Of a stretch of 64,000 bases of DNA, positions 11,418 to 21,104 are shown one piece after another (position 1 is the first letter of the stretch; every line of letters starts with the position of its first letter). The stretch comes from Bufo bufo (taxonomy: Eukaryota; Chordata; Amphibia; Anura; Bufonidae). Below the pieces are notes generated by a model. The model was not told the origin of the DNA. It saw only the letters and a program-made list of their open reading frames with translations, and searched no databases. Both the position numbers and the translations under genes were made by a program. Where the stretch lies: positions 150,107,917-150,171,916 of the forward strand of contig NC_053391.1 of assembly GCF_905171765.1 (NCBI RefSeq). Direction: 5' to 3'.

Positions 11418-11559
11418 ATTCTCCGCTATCTTGTGACAAAAAATAAAAACTTCCATGAACTCACTATGCCCATCAGCGAATACCTTAGGGTGTCTAATTT
11501 CCAAAATGGGGTCATTTGTGGGGTGTTTCTCCTGTCTGGGCATTGTAGAACCTCAGGAA

Positions 11560-12012
11560 ACATGACAGGTGCTCAGAAAGTCAGAGCTGCTTCAAAATGC
11601 GGAAATTCACATGTTTGTACGATAGTTTGTAAACGCTATAACTATTGGCAAACCAATAAATATACACTTATTGCATTTTTTTTATCAAAGACATGTAGAA
11701 CAATAAATTTAGAGAAAAATTTATATAGAAATGTAGTTTTATTTGAAAAATTTTACAACTGAAAGTGAAAAATTTCATTTTTTTGCAAAAATTTCGGTCA
11801 ATTTTGATTAATATTAAAAAAAAGTTAAAATGTCAGCAGCAATGAAGTAACACCAAATGAAAGCTCTATTAGTGAGAAGAAAAGGAGGTAAAATTCATTT
11901 GGGTGGTAAGTTGTATGACCGAGCAATAAACCGTGAAAGTAGTGTAGTGCAGAATTGTAAAAAGTGGTCTGGTAATTAAGGGGGTTTAAGCTAGGGGGGC
12001 TGAAGTGGTTAA
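11560..12012 (+). mobile_element. Right terminal region of piggyBac element 1
   Basis: Contains acatgacaggtgctcagaaa, gacatgtagaacaataaatt and cattaccaaatg-type words found inverted at 31765-32340. It ends gggggctgaagtgg followed by TTAA at 12009-12012, the piggyBac target duplication. CR1-like coding sequence starts immediately after. Confidence 0.75.
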
Positions 12013-12303
12013 AAATGATTTTAGGGATTTAGGTCAAAAGCTTAGGGCAAGGACCTCAAAGGTAGTATTTTTCGGAAAACTACCTGTACCACGAGCCACA
12101 CAAGAAAGGCAGCGGGAGATTAGGGAGGTTAATAGTGGCTCAAGAACTAGTGTAGGAAGGAGGGGTTTGGTTTCATGGAGAACTGGGCCGACTTTTCTGT
12201 TGGCTACAGGCTATATCATAGGGATGGGCTGCACATCAATATGGAAGGGGCAGCTGTGTTGGGGGAGAAGATGGCTAGAAGGTTGGAGGAGTGTTTAAAC
12301 TAG
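12013..12303 (+). pseudogene. CR1-like LINE ORF1, SGNH esterase-like C-terminal half
   Basis: The frame opens KNDFRDLGQKLRARTSKVVF and continues to the family words LPVPRA and QREI. A one-base loss near 12134 shifts the frame, a TAG follows at 12148-12150, and the frame then reads CRKEGFGFMENWADF and RLYHRDGLHINMEG before a natural stop at 12301-12303. DGLH supplies the Asp/His pair of SGNH hydrolases. The upstream Ser block is not in this segment. The break at TTAA with piggyBac DNA upstream shows this ORF was the insertion target. Confidence 0.6.
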
Positions 12304-12381
12304 GAACTGGGGGGGAGGGTAATTACAGTACGTTATAGGACGGGAAGATAGTGCAGACAGAGACGGGGGCAAGGAAATGGG

Positions 12382-13110
12382 TAGAGATGGCCTTGCGGCT
12401 CGCCCGGCGGTCGTTTAGCGGCGAACTTTGCTCATTCGCGGTTTGCCGAACGGGCGAACATATGGCGAAGTCCGCCGGTGCCATATTATTTTACATTGTG
12501 AAGAACTTCGACCCATGACACATCAATCAGGTGGTACAGGACAGTCAATTGAGATGTTTCAGCAGATTGACATACCCCCTACCTTAAAAAATAATCCTGA
12601 TCTGGCCGCCATTTTATATTCAATCTTTTGCCAGTGTAGGGAGAGGTTGCTGTGTGGAGCAGGGACAGACTGTTAGGGACACCAAACGCTAGCTAATAGG
12701 GCCACAAAAGTCCTTTTAAGGACTGGTATAGGTGTGCTATAGATAGGTGTAAAATACTGAGGGGTATGATATACTTATAATATACTTTCTAACATAGAAA
12801 GTATATTATAGTGCATTTGTATCGTGCAGTAGTTGCGTGCGTTTCTGCTTTCGATACTGCAGCTATACAGAGGGGCAAACGCTCTTGGAACAAATCATTT
12901 CTACTGGTGTGATATACCAGTTGCCCCCCCAAAAAACTGATTGAGGCAGGGGTGTGATATACCAATAATATACTTTCTATTTAGTGCATTTGGGTACTGC
13001 AGCATTTGTTTGCAGTTTTGCTGCATTACCTCTGCTACACAGAGTGACAAACGCTATTGGACCAAATCATTTCTACTGGTGTGATATACCAGTTGCTATA
13101 TTCTAAGCCC
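12382..13110 (+). mobile_element. hAT element, 5' terminal fragment
   Basis: Begins tagagatggccttgcggctc, the hAT-type end also seen inverted at 22848. A leader follows with gtagggagaggttgctg, shared with the leader of the hAT at 41335, and a roughly 290-bp direct duplication containing caaatcatttctactggtgt (near 12890 and 13065). The 8-bp flank would be 12374-12381, but no matching right end was found. The coding part is absent. Confidence 0.6.
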
Positions 13111-13850
13111 CTTTTAGAGACCCTCGGGATATTATTTGCAAATACTGAAATGGTCTGTAGGACCAAAAATCCCTTTAGCGGTCCCTAACTGATATTTAAA
13201 ATCTTATCTTTATTAATTCATTTAAAGACAAACACGCAAAAAAAGGGGGAAACAATTAAAAATATCAGTGTTCAGTGAGGTATAAGGTAATTTTTTATTA
13301 CTGCTGGTTGCTACCGGCAACCTACTCTTTACTCCTAAATGCCTTTTGGGGTGCATAGAAAGGAGTATATTCCAATTGGAATTTTAGTGGTCTGTTCACA
13401 TTTATTCTGTGAGGGCACCTAGTTGATTAATGTCGTTCAACTTAATTCAAGGGGATAATATTCACTGTGTTTGCTATGTTGTTAATAATCCATAATGGAG
13501 TACCCTTATTTAGGGCTCCTCCACCTGTGTAATGCTGTGTCAAACTAAGAGTGCCACTCCTATTTGATCCCTGTACAGAGGGTTACAATTGTAGCGACAG
13601 TGTTACTGTCCCTTTAAGGTTGCTGCTGGTTGTAACATATCTATAGGTCGACACTTTACACAGGAGTCTGCATAATTTTCTGCTAATGGCTACAATGGAA
13701 GCCTCTATTGCACTTGATAGAGGTCAATGTAGTAATACTTAGTGACTTTATCCCTCACTACGTTCCACTACACCTATCTATGCCACTGATAGCGTCCCCT
13801 AAGCTCCTCACTGCAACTGCCTAAAATGAAACTACACTACAACACCCCTC
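13111..13850. other. Unassigned non-coding stretch
   Basis: No long frame, inverted ends or tandem structure. An A-rich run and aattaaaaatatc occur near 13240-13265. It could be the tail of a retroelement or unique spacer. Confidence 0.25.
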
Positions 13851-14108
13851 CCTTTTTTTTACAACTTTTTTTGGGACTCTTAGCGTCCGGCCACTGTTAG
13901 CGCATCGCACACCCCACCGCTGATCAACTTCGGACTTTTGATCAGCGAGTTTGAATAAAAAATTTTTTTTAATTCACATTTTTTAGCCTTTTTTTATTTT
14001 TATTTATTTATTTTTTTGTCTGTTAGGTTTAGGATAAGTTCGCGAACACCCGTCCCCCCACATACACGCACACCAAATAAAGTTTATCACGCACACACAC
14101 ACTCCTCT
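13851..14108 (+). mobile_element. 5' leader of a second piggyBac element
   Basis: Leader style matches element 1: runs of T, gcgtccggccactgttagcg, ctgatcaacttcgg paired with ttttgatcagcg, and gttaggtttaggataagttc just upstream of the ATG. No TTAA end was identified. Confidence 0.45.
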
Positions 14109-14830
14109 ATGGCCCGCCAGATGTTCTGGGCTGAGGAGGCATACGCCCAGCTTGCCTCCGAGTCCGAGAGCCCCAGTGAGGACAAGGATGACCCCACTTT
14201 CCTTTTGTCATCCGCGTCCTCCTCATCATCTAGTGATGATGATGAGACCCCAAGGCGGCGGAGACACCGCCAGGCGGAGCAAGGGGACCGCCATGCTAGG
14301 GACCCTGTAACCCACACTAGTACGAGCCCCCTACCGGTGAACTTGTCTGGTATACCCCAGAACATTTTGAGCCCGTTATTCCTGATTTTGTAGGCCAACC
14401 AGAAATCCAGATTTCCACAGTGGGCTTCACTAAACATGACTACTTTAGTCTTTTTTTCAGTGACCACTTTGTGAATCTGATGTTGCAGCAGACGAACCTG
14501 TACGCCCAACAGTTCATTGCTCAACACCCGGGCTCCTTTTTGGCTAGGCCCGGTGGCCGGACTCCGGTCTGTGCAGCCAAGATGAGGACTTTTTGGGGCC
14601 TCGTGCTGCATATGGGCCTAGTCAAGAAACCTAGTGTCAGCCATTACTGGAGTGGGGACGTCCTCTACCAGACCCCACTTTACAGTATGGCCATGATACG
14701 TACCCGGTTTGAGGCCATCCGGAAATGCCTGCATTATGCAGATAATGTAGCATGTCTTCCCCCCCCAAGGTGATCCTGCCTATGACCGCCTGTACAAAAT
14801 CACTTTGGGGCCAAATTTGAATATTTTTTT
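14109..14830 (+). pseudogene. piggyBac transposase of a second family, N-terminal part only
   Basis: The ATG at 14109 opens MARQMFWAEEAYAQLASESE followed by an acidic and serine-rich tract (DKDDPTFLLSSASSS). After a frameshift between about 14340 and 14420 the frame reads GFTKHDYFSLFFSDHFV, YAQQFIAQHPGSFLA, MGLVKKPSVSHYWSGD and RTRFEAIRKCLHYADN, the N-terminal region of DDE_Tnp_1_7. A C-run near 14760 shifts the frame again (DPAYDRLYK), and homology ends before any catalytic aspartate. It differs clearly from the transposase at 3324, so it is a separate piggyBac family. The copy is dead. Confidence 0.9.
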
Positions 14831-15269
14831 TTTGTTTTAGTGTCTCAAGTTTGAGAACTATAGTTTTTTATCCGATTGTCAGTGGCTAAATTGGGGAATG
14901 GGAACATAAATTTAGCACCCCATGGAAGTGTGGTACTTCCTGAAGCAACCAATAATGCAGAGGCCCGGATGATCGGGGCACGTGTTGCACTGAGTAGTGG
15001 TGTCCTTCCGTATCCCCTTCCTGTGACACACTCTGCACCTTTTTTGGGTCCGTCCCTTCTTTCCAGTATGGGGGACCACACATGGAAAGTGTTGGCCAGG
15101 GACGATCCGGGCGCCTCCAGTTCTCGAGGTACTCCGGCCTGCTCTTTCCCGGTCAGAAAAGATCAGGTCTTTAGGACTGCCTCATAGAATTGGAGGAATG
15201 TCCCTGTGTTGCCAGCGCTCTGGGACAGCACAAAAGAGTTGTACAAGGCAACCTGCACCAAGTAGACAG
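14831..15269. other. Unassigned segment, possibly internal transposon DNA
   Basis: Non-repetitive within the window. Short frames on both strands show no recognisable motif. It starts with T-rich DNA directly after the piggyBac truncation and ends at the satellite. Confidence 0.25.
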
Positions 15270-16212
15270 CAAACGTTAATTTTTGCGGAACAAACCAGCA
15301 CAAACGCAGCACAAACGAATGGTGTATTTATTTTTGAAATTTAAAAACATGGGGTGGAAAGTGGGCGGGGTTTCAGCAAATCAAGCGTGCAATATTTCAG
15401 CAACCAAAGCGGCGCAAACGTTCATTTTTGCGGCACAAACCAGCACAAACGCAGCACAAACGGATGGTGTATTTCTTTTTGAAATTTATAAACATGGGGT
15501 GGAAAGTGGGCGTGGTTTCAGCAAATCAATCGCGCAATATCTCGGAAACCAAAGCTGCGCAAACGTTAATTTTTGCAGCACAAACGCAGCACAAACTACT
15601 GGTGTATTTTGTTTTTGAAATTTAAAAACATGGGGTGGAAAGTGGGCGGGGTTTCAGCAAATCAAGCGCGCAATATCTCGGAAACCAAAGCGGCGCAAAC
15701 GTTCATTTTTGCGGCACAAACCAGAACAAACGCAGCACAAACTAATGGTGTATTTCATTTAGAAATTTAAAAACATGGGGCGGAAAGTGAGCGGGGCTTC
15801 ATAAAAATCTAACGCGCAATATCTCAGGAACCGAACTGGCACAAACGTTCATTTTTGCGGCACAAACCAGCACAAACGCAGCACAAACGAATGGTGTATT
15901 TCTTTTTGAAATTTAAAAACATGGGGTGGAAAGTGTGCGAGGTTTCAGCAAATCAAGCACGCAATATCTCGGAAACCAAAGCGGCACAAACGTTTATTTT
16001 TGCAGCATAAACCAGCATAAACGCAGCACAAACGAATAGTGTATTTCTTTTTGAAATTTAAAAACATGGGTGGAAAGTGGGCGGGGTTTCAGCAAATCAA
16101 GCGTGCAATATCTCGGAAACCAAAGCGGCGCAAACGTTCATTTTTGCGGCACAAACCAGCACAAACGCAGCACAAACGAATGGTGTATTTCTTTAAGAAC
16201 TTTAAGAACATG
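15270..16212. repeat. 145-bp satellite array, about 6.5 copies
   Basis: The word caaacgttcatttttgcggc recurs near 15270, 15416, 15562, 15697, 15843, 15988 and 16133, spacing 135-146 bp. Each unit also contains acatggggtggaaagtgggc and gcaatatctcggaaacc, and has internal acaaacgcagcacaaacg direct repeats. Confidence 0.92.
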
Positions 16213-16512
16213 GGGTGCCAACTTCACACAGGTTTAAAAAGCATGTGTTTGGACTTCCACAACATTCATTGAAATTATTATTATTTTCTCCATTAATTTA
16301 TTGGTGCTACAGTACCTCCATTTCTTTATTTTGTTCCACTAAGGAGCCATTTGGACACAGCTTCTGTAAGGGTGTGCACCTTTTTTTTGCTTTACTGAAG
16401 GGTTCTGTATGCTTTTCTTTTTGTTTAACATAAGGGATTATCTATGAATATTGGTGCATTGCACATTGATGTAGATGGTAATAAATTACACCTGTAATAT
16501 TGATGGCACAGT
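16213..16512. other. Unassigned A/T-rich spacer
   Basis: Possibly non-repetitive flank of the hAT insertion. It ends in ggcacagt, the left copy of the hAT target duplication (16505-16512). Confidence 0.35.
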
Positions 16513-17715
16513 CAGGGCCGCTGATAGGCCAGTACAGCTGGCCCAGTTGTACCGGGCCCGGCTGGCAGGGGGGCCCGGCAGTGGCGTAGCTATAATGGTC
16601 GCAGCGGTCGCAATTGCGACCGGGCCCCTAAGTCAGGGGGGCCCACGGGGCCCCCTCAGCCAGGAGAACGCGGCCCCAAGCTGGTGAAATCAGATTCACA
16701 TGGGGCGGAGGCGGAGCGGAGGCGAGGCCCTGCATGACGCGCACTGTGCAGGGCAGGGCAGGCTAAGTAGGAGGAGGGAGGGGGAGTGGCTTCAGTTGAG
16801 GTCAGAAGACGAAAGAGGAAGCTGTGTGCAGCCGCCGGTACTGACTGACTCCGCCTCCTCTCCTGGCTGAGAGCTCCCCTCCTCGGCTCCTCCTATCCTG
16901 AGCCTGCGAGTGCGGCTGCCTGCCAGACTGTCTGCTGTGCTGAGGTGAGCGTGGCTAGCTGGACCATCCGACTGGACCAGGGTCCTGGTGGTCCGGTCCA
17001 GACCAGTTAAAGTGTGTGTCTGTGAACTGTGATTGTCCCTGAGTGAGTGAGTCCGGTCCGGGGGCCCTAACCCGCCTGGTGGAAGCGCCGGTGGCGGTGA
17101 CATAGTCAGTGATAACTAAGCCCAGCAGCCCCAAACCAGACCAGTCAATACCCGCTCCTTTAGGAAAAAACTAATCAGTACTCTCATCACTCAGATGTGA
17201 CTGCAGGCAGCACAGCAGCAGGCCAGAAGCGATCGATCAGCCAGGATTAATGTGCACAGCCTGGGTGGGAGGCCCCCCTTACCCTGGCCTTAGGCAAGTG
17301 ACAAACTGCCCCCCCCTCCTCAATCTGAATCCACAGATCCCCTCCATAACAGTGCCATCCACAGATCCCCTCCATAACAGTGCCATCCACAGATCCCCTC
17401 CATAACAGTGCCATCCACAGATCCCCTCCATAACAGTGCCATCCACAGATCCCCTCCATAAAAGTGCCATTCACAGATCCCCTCCATAACAGTGCCATTC
17501 ACAGATCCCCTCCATAACAGCGCCATTCACAGACGACCCCCCAGCGCCATAAATATCACTTGTAGACAAATCTGCATGTTGTTTCAAGGCGGCGTCTGGG
17601 GAGGGGCCAAGGGCGGGGCCAGGGGTGTGGCTGAAGGAGGGATCAGGGGGTGGAGCTGAAGGGGGCCCCGTCATGTATGCTGTACGGGGCCCCATGATTT
17701 CTATCAGCGGCCCTG
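16513..17715. mobile_element. Non-autonomous hAT transposon, complete with 8-bp target duplication
   Basis: Ends are perfect 15-bp inverted repeats cagggccgctgatag / ctatcagcggccctg. The direct repeat ggcacagt flanks it at 16505-16512 and 17716-17723, the 8-bp duplication expected of hAT. It is 1203 bp and codes for nothing. A second hAT-like end (cagtggcgtagctat) begins at 16579 without a matching partner, suggesting the element was built from nested pieces. A 28-bp minisatellite lies inside. Confidence 0.93.
17325..17538. repeat. 28-bp minisatellite inside the hAT element
   Basis: About seven copies of a unit containing cagatcccctccataacagt with a 28-bp period. Frames of 60-90 codons on the minus strand (WHCYGGDL repeats) are read-through of the repeat. 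Related to the array at 511-765. Confidence 0.9.
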
Positions 17716-17725
17716 GGCACAGTAC

Positions 17726-18330
17726 TGTCACAGATGTTCTTGCGACAGGTGGCAGGAGATCGGTGAGACTGGCAACACATGGTTTGATCTGACAGGTTTT
17801 CCTTGTGGATCAATAGGCCTCTGTGTTGTTTCTATAATGGCCACATCCCTTGCCTCAAGTATTGCTAATGTGGTCATTTAACCTTCCTGATTTATTGTTG
17901 CTTCTCCCACAATGCTGTGCGGTTAATAGCTTCAGTTTCAGTTGTGGATAGCTAGTGTGTGGATCTCGGCAGAGGTCAGTCTTTTTTTTTCCCTTTTTGT
18001 ATTTTGTTTTAGTTCTGTGTGTTGAATTTCCCCATTGTTTGTATTAGGCCTGAAGGAGACTCCTGTGCATCCTTCCTTTTGGCGGAAAAGGTAGTCTCGT
18101 CACTGCCATTAGTACCAGGGTCCTATAGGGATAGAGAGGACTCTAGGTATTCCTGTGTATGAACACTCCAACCTCTGGGGTTTGTTCATACTGGTAGTCA
18201 GTCAGGATTTTGGTTAGGGTTTAACTAGGAGGTGTCCATCTTCCTTTCCTAGTTCTCAGGCCTGATTCCCTGTTTCCCCCTTTCATCTTATGCTCGGTGT
18301 GGTGTTTCCCTCCCACACCGAAGCGTGACA
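17726..18330 (+). repeat. 5' long terminal repeat
   Basis: Starts tgtcacagatgttcttgcga and ends aagcgtgaca, the TG...CA ends of LTRs. It aligns with 23993-24626 over its length, with scattered differences and a short indel near the tcagtctttt/tcaagtctttc region. That divergence means the insertion is not recent. Confidence 0.92.
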
Positions 18331-18366
18331 TTATAAACCACCTAAACCGTCATTTTTTGTACAGCC

Positions 18367-19330
18367 ATGGATCCTATGGCTGCACTGGCAGTTCAGCTGC
18401 AAGGGCTGTCTTTAGAGACAGCTGACCTCCACATGACCGTCTCGCAAATGCAAAGACCACAGGCTGCAGGTTCTAGTGGTGGTGGTGGTTACCAGGCCTG
18501 TCTTGAACCTAAAGTTGCCCCACAGGACAGATTCTCTGGGGGACGTGATCATTTATTTTCGTTTAGGGAGGCATACAAACTGTATTTTAGGCTACGTCCA
18601 CACTCATCTGGGGATGAGAAACAGCGAGTCAGTGTGGTTATTTCCTTGCTCAAGGGGGATGCGCAGTCATGGGCTTTTTCTCTGCCGACCAGATCGCAGT
18701 CTCTCCGGTCGGTAGAAGCTTTGGGTCTTATCTATGGTGATCCGGATCTCTAGTCGAAACCACGCTGCACGATCTTCGTCAGGGTGATCGTTCCACTGAG
18801 ATTTATTGCTCTGAGTTTAGGAGGTGGGCTACGGATACAGAGTGGAATGATCCTGCCCTCCGTAGCCAGTTTTGTCAAGGGATGGCTGAAGGACGCCTTG
18901 GCCTTTCATGAAACCACAGTGTCTCTGAAGGGCTGCTATGTATCTGGCTATACACATGTATAGACACCTGAGAGAGAGATCTAGGGGCCCCCACTCTCAG
19001 GACATACCATCACATGATGTATCGTCCTCCTCTGATACTTTGGGTGAAGCTACCCCTGGATTTATGTCTGGGGACGAACCCATGCAATTAGGGGGAGCTA
19101 CTCCTAGATTCGCTTTTAAGCTTACTGGTAATAGGTAGGGAGTGTGTTTTTTCTGCGGACAAAAGGGACATTTTATCAGAGTATGTCCATGCATTCAACG
19201 GCAAAAAGAAAAAAGAGGGACATTTAATTCCCATCTGACTTATGGAGGGGTGAGAGGAGAGTCAGAAAATGTGCTTTTGTCTTTTACTGGTAGTACCCAA
19301 TTTCTCCTGGCTGCTGAGATGGTGCTAGAG
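18367..19330 (+). pseudogene. gag: Gypsy Gag, broken
   Basis: ATG 18367 opens MDPMAALAVQLQGLSLETAD. The capsid-like segment PQDRFSGGRDHLFSFREAYK and LYFRLRPHSSGDEKQRV follows, typical of vertebrate Ty3/Gypsy Gag. Frameshifts occur after about 18740 and again before 18938. The C-terminus has a CCHC zinc knuckle, CFFCGQKGHFIRVC (C-x2-C-x4-H-x4-C, about 19145-19186), which binds the RNA genome. It assembles the particle in functional relatives; this copy cannot be translated in one piece. Confidence 0.88.
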
Positions 19331-19333
19331 TAA

Positions 19334-19418
19334 AAAACTGTGGGGATTGAGGGTTTTATCGACAGCGGGGCCAGGGTGAACCTGATTGATGCTCAGTTCG
19401 TCCGTATGCACGGGTTGC
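19334..19418 (+). pseudogene. pol: Gypsy protease fragment, cut by hAT DNA
   Basis: In frame with the zinc knuckle but after a TAA at 19331-19333, the sequence reads VGIEGFIDSGARVNLIDAQF. DSGA is the catalytic motif of retropepsin-type aspartic proteases. Homology ends at 19418 where the hAT end tagagatgg begins. Confidence 0.8.
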
Positions 19419-19629
19419 TAGAGATGGGACGAATCCAATTTTTTTCAAATCCGAATCCGAAAAGGTTCTCGAATCTTTCGAATCTCGAATCCTACGAATC
19501 CTGTACATAAGAATTGTGCGAACGGTGTAAGAAACAAAGTGATCCAAACTCAATATTCTTTTAATATGAAAAAATAAAGAGTCCTTACTTTTTTAACAAA
19601 GTATTCGTCAACACAGAAAGAAAGTAACC

Positions 19630-19976
19630 TTAAAGGGAACCTGTCACCGAGATGTTGGGTATAGAGCTGAGGACATGGGTTGATAGATGGCCGCTAGCAC
19701 ATCCGCAATACCCAGTCCCCATAGCTCTGTGTGCTTTTATTGTGTCAAAAAAACGATTTGATACATATGCAAATTAACCTGAGATGAGTCCTGTCCCTGA
19801 CTCATCTCACATACAGGACTCATCTCTGGTTAATTTGCATATGTATCAAATCATTTTTTTACACAATAAAAGAACACAGAGCTATGGGGACTGGGTATTG
19901 CAGATGTGCTAGTGGCCATCTAACAACTCATGTCCTCAGCTCTATGCACAAAATCTTGGTGACAAGTTCCCTTTAA
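19630..19976. mobile_element. TTAA-flanked palindromic MITE
   Basis: TTAA at 19630-19633 and 19973-19976 surround agggaacctgtcaccgagat ... cttggtgacaagttccct. Almost the whole 347 bp folds back on itself; the arms share gggactgggtattgc-type words and meet near the gactcatctcacatacagga centre. TTAA ends point to piggyBac-driven mobility. Confidence 0.88.
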
Positions 19977-20420
19977 GGACAACTGAAATGAGAGGTATAT
20001 GGAGGCTGCCATTACTTGAGCAATAACAGTTGGCTGGCTGTCCAGCTGATCCTCTTCCTCGAAAACATTAGCCATAGGCCCTGAACAAGCATGCAGCAGA
20101 TCAGGTGTTTATCAGACATTTTTGTCAAATCAGATAAGATTACCTGTATGCTTGTTTCTGGTGTGATTCATACACTACTGGTGCCAAATAGACAAGCAGG
20201 GCTGCCAGGCAACTGGTATTGTTTAAAAAAGGAAAAACATTGCAGCATCCATATACCTCTCACTAAAGCACCTGAAGTTAGGGGGATTTGGAGGCTGACA
20301 TGTTTTCTAAACAATACCAGTTGCCTGGCTGTCCAGATGATCCTCTGCCTGTGATGCTTCTGTGAGCAACTATACCAGGCTACCTAATAGTGTGGCCTAC
20401 TATACCTGGCTACTTATCCT
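19977..20420. mobile_element. Fragmented MITE with tgcctggctgtcc/ccaggcaactgg inverted words
   Basis: The words gagaggtatatgga and tccatatacctctcac, and gccaggcaactggtattgt and acaataccagttgcctgg, face each other. This suggests two inverted copies of one short element. No clean ends or target duplication were found. Confidence 0.45.
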
Positions 20421-20737
20421 ACAGGCTACTATACCAGGCTACCTATACCAAAATTCAAGTGATATAGCTTACTACTGCACTTGAATTGCAAATGCACCTC
20501 TTCTGTGCAGGTCCTGTTCAACTACCAGGGTATATCTTCTGTGTTTTGACTGGGAGGTTTATATTGCTGTGTTACTTACTAGAGGGGGTTCTATACTGAG
20601 GGGCAGTATCTAGTCTACTAAGGGGGCATTATATTGAAGTAGCAGGCCTGAGAAGAAGAGAACAGTGACAGGGAGCAATACAAAATGTAGGGTTAAAGAC
20701 TTCACTTATATATTTTTTTTCTTCATGTCACTTTCAG
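20421..20737. other. Spacer leading to an acceptor-like site
   Basis: A short degenerate repeat of ctactataccaggctacct lies at the left boundary (20370-20450). From 20706 a pyrimidine-rich tract leads into an AG at 20736-20737. Confidence 0.3.
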
Positions 20738-20947
20738 GCAGAGTGTGCCAATAGCACCCCATATGATGGCATCATCTTAACCAGCATCAAACATCTGGAA
20801 CTATTTCCAAATATCACTGAAATGCAAATTGCAGCCTGTGCCCGGCAAAGACTCCCATACCACCTCAGCTATTTAGACATAGGCCCTGAGGAAGCAGGCA
20901 GTTGGATTTTCAATCTACTTGAGACTGAAGTTTTACAGGAATTTTAA
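20738..20947 (+). other. Exon-like open segment of unknown origin
   Basis: Directly after a polypyrimidine tract and AG (20736-20737), 69 codons run open to TAA at 20945-20947. The peptide begins AECANSTPYDGIILTSIKHL and contains AACARQRLPYHLSYLDIG and EEAGSWIFNLLETEVLQEF. The composition is protein-like, and I do not recognise it as transposase, Gag or Pol. It could be the last coding exon of a host gene captured by the hAT element, or an exon of an accessory transposon protein. No ATG-initiated form longer than about 40 codons exists, so it would need splicing from an upstream exon not visible here. Confidence 0.35.
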
Positions 20948-21104
20948 AGATCATGTTTGCACCTACTGGTATGTAATTAAGAGATGTAGGAAAGATCAAC
21001 AGGACAACAGGCAACTCGTATATAAACATGGCACACTCCATATCCTGGCCTCAAGCTAAAACAATGCACCCTCCTCCATATCCCAATTTACTAAAGTTGT
21101 TCGT

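Larger units (their letters stand above)
6461..11440. repeat. Palindromic tandem array A (monomer pair about 920 bp)
   Basis: The array alternates two symmetry centres. One is ccatgctgggtgagagaaat ... atttctctcacccagcatgg. The other is the A/T-rich block between gttagtggaatatgag and gctaacttgtgcc. Arms of several hundred bases read out to cctcacggaataccttgggg and its complement, so each monomer is nearly a full palindrome. Repeats recur at about 920 bp (7417, 8338) and 770 bp. Short open frames on both strands are by-products of this symmetry. It occupies the 3' portion of piggyBac element 1. Confidence 0.9.
2539..12012 (+). mobile_element. piggyBac element 1: decayed autonomous copy with a palindromic 3' array
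   Basis: Terminal hairpins, leader, transposase, 3' UTR, a 5-kb palindromic array and a right end closing in gaagtggTTAA at 12009-12012 lie in one orientation. The right end (about 11560-12012) is the reverse complement in type of the left end of element 2 at 31765, which links the two as one family. The left limit is uncertain; only the inner hairpin module is secure. A MITE (6085-6440) interrupts the 3' UTR. Confidence 0.75.

Noticed and set aside
14087..14611. 174-codon minus-strand frame opposite piggyBac transposase
   Set aside because: It is the antisense shadow of the plus-strand transposase fragment, which has clear family motifs.
16579..16640. A second complete hAT nested at 16579
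   Set aside because: The end cagtggcgtagctat is present, but no inverted partner or target duplication was found downstream.
17247..17526. Minus-strand frames with WHCYGGDL peptide repeats
   Set aside because: The 28-bp minisatellite lacks stops in these phases. The three overlapping frames give the same peptide, which shows repeat read-through.
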